Assembly (NCBI GenBank): GCA_945900755.1
Contig: CAMDKS010000031.1
Location: forward strand, 1 to 36,295
Source of the DNA: Bdellovibrio sp. ZAP7
GTDB lineage: Bacteria > Bdellovibrionota_B > Oligoflexia > Oligoflexales > RGVZ01
DNA length: 36,295 bases
Reading direction: 5' to 3'
How positions within the stretch are numbered: the stretch's first letter is position 1; the number at the start of each line of letters is the position of its first letter. This document shows, piece by piece, positions 29,390 to 36,295 of this stretch. Position numbers and translations under genes: made by a program. Below the pieces are notes generated by a model, which was not told where the DNA came from, ran no database searches, and worked only from the letters and a program-made list of their open reading frames with translations.

Positions 29390-30679
29390 CTAATGAAAAA
29401 TAGCCTGCTCAAGCTGCATGACGTGTCCAGCGGCACGCCTCTGGGCCGCTGCTGTTTCAAAGGCGATTCCCGGAGCCAATAGATTAAGGTCTAGGGTTTG
29501 CATCTGGTTTTGTCCAGACTTCAACGCCACATAGACCTGATAGAGATATTCTCGCGACATGCTGGTTTCGCCGTATTGGGCAATCCTATTGTAGGCCGCG
29601 ACGTGTTTGTCCAACATTTGCCCAAAAATATTCGAAATTTGCATATAGTAGGCACTATTACAGGCCATCGCCAACTCTCCAAATCTCCGAACATCCGCGA
29701 TCAAAGCCCAATGCATATTGTGAATGTCTTGCACTCGATTCAAAATATCCGAAAGGGCAGCGACTTGTGAAAGTTGATAGGGGATATAACCAAATGCAGG
29801 ACTTGGGTTTGGATCTAAAGCTGGCGGCAAATGCGTTTGCGGCTGCGGCTGAGGGGTGGAAATATTCCCATAGGTCACCGCAACAATACCACTTTGAAGT
29901 GTGGGTGGAGCTTGACCAACATCCACCGTGAGTAATAGAGACTCGACCGTCGATGCGAAGAGCGTCGACGGCGTTCCAACATTGGCATAGTCTTCTGTCC
30001 AATCGTCCCTGCGAATTGGCGTAGGTTGATTCTGCCGAAATTCGCTAACGGAGATCCCAACAATTTTCCAGCGCTCATCTTCTTTAACAAATAATGGCGC
30101 ACCAGAAATTCCAGAGATTGAATCACAGTCGTGATGAAATTTACCGTCAACGATAGAGCGGATACTGCACCCCCAGTTGACGCTTACTGTTTTGCCTTCG
30201 CCAAGGTCACTATTGTATCCGCCAAGATTTACGGTATACGGCAACGAACTTGTCAAATCCTTGGACGAAACGGCGAGCGTCCCCTGACTTTCGCCGAGGG
30301 CCGTTGAGAGTTCAACGATAGCCCAGTCCATCTTTCGATCTTCCTCTGGTGTTGCGCCACCAACCCATGCACGAACTGGAGTTGCCGTGGCGGATCCGGT
30401 ACCGTTGATCATGTTCGCAACAAATTTTTTGAAGTCCGCGCGCGGTGTTGAACTGTTGTCTTTGATGATGCAGTGTCCCGCGGTCAGCATCAATTTTTTG
30501 CCAATCATAGTCCCTGTACAACCAACATCCAATTTTCCGATTGAAGAAAAAGGTGCTGATCCATCGGAAACTAAAACTCGGTTATCTGTACCAAAAACAT
30601 TCCGAGGCTCTGATTTTTTGGAGACATTGCAGCCAAAAATAGACATTGCGAAAAAAGTCAAGAATAATTCTGATTTCAT
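29390..30679 (-). CDS. Trypsin-like serine protease lipoprotein
   Basis: The signal peptide ends in lipobox IFGC (Cys17), so it is anchored in the envelope. The chymotrypsin-type triad is complete: His69 (LTAGHC), Asp118 (KMDWAIVEL) and Ser192 (SGISGAPLF). Cys54 and Cys70 are placed for the usual disulfide. After the protease domain comes a Pro-rich linker near residue 280 and an all-helical C-terminal region of about 130 residues with no recognised family. The ATG at 30679 is favoured by GGAG six bases upstream over the ATG at 30694. It has its own terminator. Substrate unknown. Confidence 0.9.
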   Translation of the reverse strand: MKSELFLTFFAMSIFGCNVSKKSEPRNVFGTDNRVLVSDGSAPFSSIGKLDVGCTGTMIGKKLMLTAGHCIIKDNSSTPRADFKKFVANMINGTGSATATPVRAWVGGATPEEDRKMDWAIVELSTALGESQGTLAVSSKDLTSSLPYTVNLGGYNSDLGEGKTVSVNWGCSIRSIVDGKFHHDCDSISGISGAPLFVKEDERWKIVGISVSEFRQNQPTPIRRDDWTEDYANVGTPSTLFASTVESLLLTVDVGQAPPTLQSGIVAVTYGNISTPQPQPQTHLPPALDPNPSPAFGYIPYQLSQVAALSDILNRVQDIHNMHWALIADVRRFGELAMACNSAYYMQISNIFGQMLDKHVAAYNRIAQYGETSMSREYLYQVYVALKSGQNQMQTLDLNLLAPGIAFETAAAQRRAAGHVMQLEQAIFH

Positions 30680-30794
30680 ATTTTTCTCCGTCATAAAGCG
30701 CTAAAGGTTTGATAAACCGCAACTACAAGCGGTAAATACCTGTCTTTAAACGGAACTGCAAGAGATTTGACACCGATCAATTCCTATGGTTCCA

Positions 30795-30874
30795 GCGATT
30801 GCGCTAACACGTTTTTTGCAACAGAACGCAATCGCGGCCGACTCGTGCTTCATGTATCGCATCGAGTCGGCCGC
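30795..30874. repeat. Two overlapping inverted repeats
   Basis: GCGATTGCG (30795-30803) pairs with CGCAATCGC (30827-30835). A second stem, GCGGCCGACTCG (30834-30845) with CGAGTCGGCCGC (30863-30874), shares two bases with the first. Neither has a flanking T-tract. They lie between two minus-strand genes and may end the upstream transcript. Confidence 0.7.
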
Positions 30875-30887
30875 GGCAAGGATAGGT

Positions 30888-32915
30888 TTAGTTTTGTCTA
30901 CGAATGTCCGAACCAGCGACTTTTAATACCGAAGGGAGCTTGAAGCGGGCAACAACGGCCGGCCAGAGGCTATTCTCATCAAACCTGTTTTCCTTGATCT
31001 GGATCCCGACAAGAGTGTAGTCGCGCGCGCAATCGTAAAAATCCGAGCTATCTGTGGGCCTCGCCTTTACAAAGGCAGCAACCACATCTGCGATACTAAG
31101 GGTCATGGATTCGCCGAAAGCGACCGCTTTAATGATGCTATCATCGGCGCCCTTGAGGTTGCTGATCACTACTGACCCTGACGATTGCTCGCCAGTATTT
31201 TCTGGGTCTCGACATTCGAGAGTGACCAAAACTGCCGGATACCCGGTCCAGGGATATTTCCCGGTGTTTTTGAGCTCGACTTGAGTCACTCGACCACGGG
31301 CATCAGAGGAGACGCCGGAGCTGTCAAGGTCAATGGTTTCAGCGGGAATTATGACGGCTTTGAAGCTTACATCTGCTGACTCTCTTTTCATGATTGGGAA
31401 CGGTAGTGCTTCTAATTTGAGAGATACAGTCTGGGTTACAGCGCCTGTGGGAGTCGCCAGAATGTCGGTATCGACTGTGTCGCAACCGTCGGCTCTGCTC
31501 CAAATGAATAGTCTGCCATACAAGATGCCTTGGCCAACAATCTCTGCGGAACTCTGAAGTTCCGGCGTAAATCGGTAGCACGCGAGGTTTTCTCCGACGG
31601 CGCTAACGGCAAACGCCTTCTGAGCAAGTTTTACCGAGACCCCTGCAGGGAGGTTGTAGGGCATGCTAACGAACAGCCTCGAATAGATACTGCGCATGAC
31701 AATCAACTCACCTACCTTGATTAGATCCTTTGGTATTACTTCCGTGGAAGTGTGCGTAGTCAATCCGTCGATGATGGTGAGATCGCCAAAAGCACCCTTC
31801 ATTTTACTGTCGTCTATTCGCGACAAATTTTGCGTCACAACCGTTGTTGAGTTGTCAGTTTTGTTGCGGAAAACAACTTCTAAGAACGATGCGTTGTCGG
31901 TAGTGTTACTGACACTCTCTGCGCAGGTTTCAATATAATCAGAGACAGCCCGGATGCAAAACTTTACCGGTTCGCCGCCGGTGACGACGCGTACCCTCGT
32001 AATCGTTTGCGCAGCATAAATTGATGTACTCGCCATTTTTAACCGGCATTCTTTACCAAAAAACTGGTCGACCGGGATCGAAGCATATGAGTCGTAGAAA
32101 TAATCGTTGGTCGAGCGACATTGAAACACCTTGGTTTGGAAAACGTCGACTAGACCACCTTGGTTGAAGCGGTGTTCTTCGACCAAATGGTCCAGAGCGC
32201 TTAGCTTTTTCCAGGCCCCCATCACTTCATCGACCCTCTGGCCTTGGATATTGAATTTTGCCACAAGTGCCTGCAGGCTGGCCATTGGTGCTAGGGCAGC
32301 CTTCAGTTGTTGATGGACCACGCGCAACGCCTCTGAGTCGGGAAGGTTGAAGCTCTGGTCGACGGACTTTTCATAAGCAGCCGGTTCTGGCAGTGTTGTT
32401 TCGGCAAGAAGTTCGATCTTGCATGGACCGAGTTTCTCGACGGGGGCTGGAGAATACTTGATCATGTTAAATTGGCCGAGACCTACGTCACTCGAGTACA
32501 TTAAAATTGCTGCGGATTGGGTGGCCTCGGCAGAAACCAACAAGGCCTTCATAGATTCGTCACAAGTATTCTTGATCGCGGCGTAGACGTAGTAGTTAGT
32601 CGCTGCTTTGCTGCCGATTTTGTCCTTTGACAGGTCGAGAGATGGACGGTGCATACTAGGTATTTTGCAGTTTAGGGAAAACATTCCGGTGGCGTTTTGC
32701 GATGCGACGCAGTCGCGTTTGGCGTCAAACAGGACTTCCACGACGGTGGCATCGACCTCACTAGCTGGAATCTCGGCTGGTTGCCTTTTTTCGATCATAG
32801 GCCCATGTGGAGCGTTTGGGGTTATGCTCGTTTTCGGCTCGCCGCAGGATGCGATGCAACTTACAAGCACTGCTGCGAAGATGGTTGAGAACAGGGGCAT
32901 TTTTGTCGGTAGCAT
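30888..32915 (-). CDS. Large lipoprotein of unknown function
   Basis: The 675-residue product has a signal peptide ending in lipobox IASC (Cys24), then a Pro-rich stretch. The rest is likely beta-rich with a short helical segment near 195-255. No catalytic motif is recognised. About 13 cysteines are spread through the mature protein, suggesting disulfides in the periplasm or at the surface. GAGG seven bases upstream supports the ATG at 32915. It shows no family resemblance that I can name. Confidence 0.75.
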   Translation of the reverse strand: MLPTKMPLFSTIFAAVLVSCIASCGEPKTSITPNAPHGPMIEKRQPAEIPASEVDATVVEVLFDAKRDCVASQNATGMFSLNCKIPSMHRPSLDLSKDKIGSKAATNYYVYAAIKNTCDESMKALLVSAEATQSAAILMYSSDVGLGQFNMIKYSPAPVEKLGPCKIELLAETTLPEPAAYEKSVDQSFNLPDSEALRVVHQQLKAALAPMASLQALVAKFNIQGQRVDEVMGAWKKLSALDHLVEEHRFNQGGLVDVFQTKVFQCRSTNDYFYDSYASIPVDQFFGKECRLKMASTSIYAAQTITRVRVVTGGEPVKFCIRAVSDYIETCAESVSNTTDNASFLEVVFRNKTDNSTTVVTQNLSRIDDSKMKGAFGDLTIIDGLTTHTSTEVIPKDLIKVGELIVMRSIYSRLFVSMPYNLPAGVSVKLAQKAFAVSAVGENLACYRFTPELQSSAEIVGQGILYGRLFIWSRADGCDTVDTDILATPTGAVTQTVSLKLEALPFPIMKRESADVSFKAVIIPAETIDLDSSGVSSDARGRVTQVELKNTGKYPWTGYPAVLVTLECRDPENTGEQSSGSVVISNLKGADDSIIKAVAFGESMTLSIADVVAAFVKARPTDSSDFYDCARDYTLVGIQIKENRFDENSLWPAVVARFKLPSVLKVAGSDIRRQN

Positions 32916-32962
32916 GGTGTATCCTCAGTATTCAAAATGGTTTGACAGATAATATAAAAAAA

Positions 32963-33027
32963 TTGCTCGCTTTATCGACGGTGACGATCCGTGTTGCAAA
33001 AGTCACCGACGACACTATAGCAAGCAA
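32963..33027. repeat. Long imperfect inverted repeat in the lipoprotein promoter region
   Basis: The outer arms TTGCTCGCT and its near complement AGCAAGCAA enclose inner arms CGGTGAC (32979-32985) and GTCACCG (33002-33008), with small bulges. The minus-strand sequence includes a loose promoter (TTGCAA, 17 bp, GATAAA). It may be an operator or a small degenerate mobile repeat. Confidence 0.5.
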
Positions 33028-33282
33028 ATTCTGTGCCAGGATCCCGCGAGGTAGACAATCCGCATGGCCGACTGCGAATTGCCGACGGCTACGAACAAAG
33101 CCAACTCAGCTGCAATGTTGCAATGATGCGATGATTACAGGTCGCCCTGAGATGGCGTCAACGTTACAGTGTAGGGTATTAACGACGCTGTCGCCGGCTT
33201 TGATCCTCAGAGCAAGGACCGGGGATGCGCCAATTTGGCGTATCATGAATTATTGATATACCACTCCGACATCATGCCCTGT
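33028..33282. other. Intergenic, nothing recognised
   Basis: Together with the flanking 32916-32962 this makes about 370 bp without a gene. A plus-strand frame across 32807-33256 is open but has no family resemblance, no ribosome site and overlaps the lipoprotein signal sequence on the other strand. Confidence 0.5.
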
Positions 33283-33339
33283 TAGCAGCCGCCTGAAAAC
33301 TACAGTATTTGACCTACAGGGGATAAATCCATGGATTAT
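33283..33339 (+). repeat. 57-bp dispersed repeat, copy 2
   Basis: It matches 7994-8050 at 52 of 57 positions. It contains the stop codon of the DUF4143 relic at 33314, so the relic's last residues (about GHNPWIYPL) are encoded by the repeat rather than by native gene sequence. Confidence 0.85.
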
Positions 33340-34098
33340 GCCCTTGCGAACATTTAGAGCTCAACATCCATTCACGCACCGGCTGAATTTTTATTGTAAT
33401 ACCATCATCTTCAATCACTTCCGAGTGGTTGTGAGTTAGAATTCTAACATGTGATAGATTTAATTCGCGGGCAGCCATTCGCAAGGCTCTAAGCTCTCGC
33501 TCTCTCGTTTTTTGCTCGGACATAACCCAGGCCACTTGAATAAGCTCTTGGGTGACACCGGTGCTTCGAATTATGAAATCAACCTCATGCCCTGTTGAGG
33601 TTACATAATAGAAGAGATCCACATTAGGACGCGCACCGCGGCGTAATAACTCCCCAAAAACCAAATTTTCAAGAAGCCGACCGTGATCATGGGAGATCGC
33701 GGCCCGCTTGGCGCAAATAAAGCCGTTATCATAGCTATAAAGCTTACGATCCGATTTCATCCGTTTACGTGGTGAAAAATGGAACTGCTCTAATTCAACT
33801 AAAAGATAAGCCTCCCGGGCATACTGCATAAATTTTTTGATGGTAGGAGCTGAGATTCCATCGCCTTGAGCACGGCCCAAGCTGTCATAATTAAATTTAG
33901 ACGAAACTGCATTGAGAAGTAATCCATAAATATCATTGAGGCCGGCAACATTTCGCACTTTATGACGGCGAACCACATCTTTTAAAACAACCGACTCCCA
34001 TAGAGTTGAAAGGTATTCAACCGAATCCACTTGCTTCATAACCACCTGGGGAAATCCGCCCCGAATTGTATACTGATCAAACGCCTCTAAGGTATCGA
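33314..34098 (-). pseudogene. AAA_14/DUF4143 ATPase relic lacking its ATPase domain
   Basis: Only the C-terminal half of an AAA_14/DUF4143 protein remains. It begins near DTLEAFDQYTIRGGFPQVV and includes VVLKDVVRRHKVRN, RKLYSYDNGF and the nuclease-like HEVDFIIRSTG...LIQV. The P-loop half is missing. An open frame does run up to 34192, but its first 30 or so residues are the antisense of a transposase fragment and are not native. The C-terminus runs about nine residues beyond the usual end into a dispersed repeat. The relic is divergent to and homologous with the intact gene at 34280. I consider it non-functional. Confidence 0.85.
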
Positions 34099-34196
34099 TA
34101 TACCCAGCAAAACCAAAAGTCGGTATTCGCGCCATCAGACCGAACCAACTCTGGCATATAGATGTGACTATTGTCAGACTTGCTGACGGCACAAAA
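34099..34196 (+). mobile_element. 98-bp fragment of the IS transposase gene
   Basis: It matches 2200-2297 with four mismatches, covering the KPKVGIR...NQLWHIDVT part of the transposase. It sits exactly at the 5' break of the DUF4143 relic. No terminal repeat remains, so it is a scar rather than a mobile copy. Confidence 0.92.
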
Positions 34197-34228
34197 AATT
34201 TTATTTAGTAGATAGCAATCCTTCATTT

Positions 34229-34261
34229 TAATGGTAAAATAGTATCAATACTAGGCCATTA
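34229..34261. repeat. Imperfect palindrome upstream of ATPase gene 4
   Basis: TAGTAT (34240-34245) and ATACTA (34248-34253) form a tight dyad, enclosed by TAATGG (34229-34234) and CCATTA (34256-34261). It ends 18 bp before the start codon, a position like that of the palindromes of ATPase gene 2, but it is shorter and single. Confidence 0.5.
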
Positions 34262-34279
34262 TAAAGGTATACTTTCGTC

Positions 34280-35623
34280 ATGTTTAGTTTAATTGAATTA
34301 AAACAGGTGCTTACAGATCAGATGGATGACATTTTACGGTGTGATGACGAATTATTGCCACGCAGGAACGAACGACACTTAAAAGAACTCATTTATTCCT
34401 CGAAGCTCATCAAAGTCGTCCTAGGAGTGCGGCGGTCCGGAAAATCCACCTTATGTAAACAGTGTCTCGAAAGAGGTGCGACGGCCTATGTCAACTTTGA
34501 CGACGAAAGATTGGCCATTCTTGATACTAAGGATTTAAACAAAGTTATCCAGGTCCTAGACACGTTATATCCCGACGCTCGATATCTGTTTTTTGACGAA
34601 ATTCAGAACATTGAAAAATGGGAGTTGTTTGTCAATAGGCTTCATCGTGGCGGCCGTAATGTTATACTCACAGGAAGTAACGGTAAGCTATTAGGTAAGG
34701 ACCTAGCCACCCATCTCACGGGTCGTCAGGTTTCCACCATTTTACGGCCGCTCATTTTTAGTGAATTTTTATCTTGGAGGATGCCGTCCTTTGCGTCAAG
34801 CAACCAAGCAATAATCACCACAACTGTTTACTCAGAACTTAAGAGGCATTTTGACGAGTTTTTTGAATTGGGTGGATTTCCCGAGGTTGTTCGTGGTGAA
34901 CCACAAAAGATTTACCTTCAAGAGCTTTTTGATAAAATTGTCACTAGAGATATCGTACAACGCTTCAAGGTCAGGGAAGCTAAGGTCTTAAAAGAAATTG
35001 CACTATACTTGATACAAAATTCCTCCCAAAAAACTAGTTTTAAGAGTTTAAAAAATGTCTATAATTTAAAAAGCATCACCACCGCAAAAAAATACTATGG
35101 GTACCTTCTGGATGTATTTCTACTTGATGAGCTGAGAGGGTATTCCTATAAACTCACAGAAAGATCTACGTCCCCTAGGAAAACGTATTCCTGTGACCTT
35201 GGGGTGATGAAGGCTTTGTGGTCGAAGCCGACGGTGGATTTAGGAGCCAAATTGGAAACGCTAGTATTTCTAGAACTACGAGCAAGAGATGCAGAGATCT
35301 ACTACATTCACGAGAATAAAAAGGAGGTAGATTTCTGCGTTGTAGAAAATGGAAAGCCTAAATCTCTAATCCAAGTGTGCTTTGACTTGTCGCCACCAAA
35401 GACTAGGGAACGGGAAATAAGGTCTCTAATTGAGATTGGCGAAAAATATGGTGTCAATGACTTGCAAATTGTGACCATGGATGAAGAAGAGCATATACAG
35501 GTTAAGTCTCACAAAATTAAGGTCTGGCCAGCCTACAAATTTTGTTTGTCGATTGGCCTAGAGCCGTGGTCGACTGGTAGTCGAGATCACTCGAAGTATG
35601 AGTCGCTGCCACGGTATAATTAA
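34280..35623 (+). CDS. AAA_14/DUF4143 ATPase
   Basis: The N-terminal AAA_14 domain has Walker [10 protein letters not shown] (49-57), Walker [10 protein letters not shown] (101-109) and a sensor-like [10 protein letters not shown]. The C-terminal DUF4143 domain has [11 protein letters not shown] and the restriction-endonuclease-like [19 protein letters not shown], in which the usual final lysine is missing, as in many relatives. The native end is near [14 protein letters not shown]; the last 20 residues are antisense to an Ig-like repeat gene. A weak AAGG is the only ribosome-site candidate. Function of the family is unknown. Neighbours are a relic of the same family and an IS fragment. Confidence 0.9.
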   Translation: MFSLIELKQVLTDQMDDILRCDDELLPRRNERHLKELIYSSKLIKVVLGVRRSGKSTLCKQCLERGATAYVNFDDERLAILDTKDLNKVIQVLDTLYPDARYLFFDEIQNIEKWELFVNRLHRGGRNVILTGSNGKLLGKDLATHLTGRQVSTILRPLIFSEFLSWRMPSFASSNQAIITTTVYSELKRHFDEFFELGGFPEVVRGEPQKIYLQELFDKIVTRDIVQRFKVREAKVLKEIALYLIQNSSQKTSFKSLKNVYNLKSITTAKKYYGYLLDVFLLDELRGYSYKLTERSTSPRKTYSCDLGVMKALWSKPTVDLGAKLETLVFLELRARDAEIYYIHENKKEVDFCVVENGKPKSLIQVCFDLSPPKTREREIRSLIEIGEKYGVNDLQIVTMDEEEHIQVKSHKIKVWPAYKFCLSIGLEPWSTGSRDHSKYESLPRYN

Positions 35624-36295
35624 ACGTTAAAACTGTGCCTGGAGATCCACTTGTATAATTGACGACCGCATCGGTAGTACCGGTTTCAAGAGTCAATTGC
35701 GGCGTACCTGTAACGGTTACGGATTCAGAAAACGTAACTAGTCGCAATGCTTACGGCGACACTTGAAGCAACGTCGACTGTTACGGCACCTTGTCCCCCA
35801 GGCGTTACATCAACGGTATAAACCGTTCCAGAAACCACAACAAAATTTCCTAAACTAGCACTGGTCACTGTCAAGTCACTCACATCAAAACCTGTTACCG
35901 CACTTGAAAAAGTGATCGTCACAGGAATCGGTGAAGCACTCGTTTCCGAGAGAGCTGAAGAAGTTAAAACCACCGAAGGCTGCTGAGAGTCATAGACGAC
36001 TGAAATCACATTTGATGCCGTGTTCGTGTTAGTAGCAGCGTCTATGGAAAGCCCGTCTGCGACCGTGATTGTCACTGTACCGTTACCACTTGGGATCACG
36101 TTAAAGGAATAGCTTGCCTCTGCTCCTGTAAAGCCAGCGACCGTGCCGTTGGTAACAGTAATATCTGCAGAGGTGAAATCCGTAACGCTTTCAGAAAAAG
36201 TAGCCGTTACTGGAATCGGTGTAACGCTTGTGGGAGTACTGGAGGTTGTTGCTAAGACCACTGACGGGCGAGAGCCATCAAATTTGCGTGTAATA
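35557..36295 (-). pseudogene. Ig-like repeat surface protein gene, disrupted, 5' end outside window
   Basis: From the right edge the minus strand encodes Ser/Thr/Val-rich Ig-like modules (VTATFSESVTDFTSADITV; then PVTITFSSAVTGFDVSDLTV) of the kind found in large bacterial adhesins. The frame stops at 35725. The next module ([19 protein letters not shown] ... [10 protein letters not shown]) is in another frame, and the expected linker between them is missing, so there is a deletion plus frameshift near 35740. Homology ends at about 35557, where the ATPase gene begins on the opposite strand. The C-terminal remainder is not found in this window. The start lies beyond 36295. Confidence 0.8.

Noticed and set aside
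32807-33256. Plus-strand ORF of 149 codons
   Set aside because: No ribosome site, no family likeness, Arg/Cys-rich composition typical of chance frames, and it overlaps the lipoprotein signal region.
34099-34192. N-terminus of the DUF4143 relic
   Set aside because: These codons are the reverse of a transposase fragment, not part of the family.

Overview
ORGANISM. The window is from a Gram-negative bacterium. It carries lipoprotein signal peptides, an aquaporin Z, an IscR-type Rrf2 regulator and a complete MreBCD/PBP2/RodA rod-shape locus. Gene content (class I fumarase, SufBCDS with a SufU scaffold, FliG, several secreted lipoproteins without recognisable families) fits Bdellovibrionota or a nearby deltaproteobacterial lineage. 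That placement is an inference from gene content, not a measurement.

LAYOUT. 1-8.05 kb is accessory: an archaeal-type ATPase gene running off the left edge, a complete IS with 54-bp inverted repeats, a lone fliG, a large lipoprotein that looks like a dead metalloprotease, and a second archaeal-type ATPase gene. 8.2-9.7 kb holds aqpZ, a perfect bidirectional terminator and a cysteine-module lipoprotein. 9.7-16.4 kb is a minus-strand run: ppiD-like, nadK, leuS, class I fumarase, Cys-rich lipoprotein. 16.8-22.6 kb is the plus-strand mreB / mreC-mreD-mrdA-rodA locus. 22.6-29.2 kb is a compact minus-strand Fe-S assembly operon: rrf2-sufB-sufC-sufD-sufS-sufU-nfu. 29.4-32.9 kb has two exported lipoproteins, one a trypsin-like protease. 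33.3-36.3 kb is accessory again: a headless DUF4143 ATPase relic, a 98-bp fragment of the same IS, an intact AAA_14/DUF4143 ATPase gene, and the Ig-like repeat gene into which that ATPase gene appears to have landed.

HOW THE GENES WORK TOGETHER. MreB, MreC, MreD, PBP2 and RodA form the elongasome. The Suf operon builds and delivers Fe-S clusters, presumably to clients such as the [4Fe-4S] fumarase, and its first gene is probably an Fe-S-sensing repressor with three TTGACCTA repeats in front of it.

MOST UNUSUAL SIGNAL. There are four ATPase genes or relics of the ATPase_2 / AAA_14-DUF4143 type in 36 kb, all in accessory segments. The two ATPase_2 genes each follow an array of near-identical palindromes whose sequence is private to that gene. 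Within each array, successive palindromes differ by a single base pair changed on both arms. The DUF4143 genes show insertion scars: one is headless and ends inside a dispersed repeat, the other takes its last 20 codons from a disrupted host gene. Together these suggest a spreading, self-regulating ATPase family.
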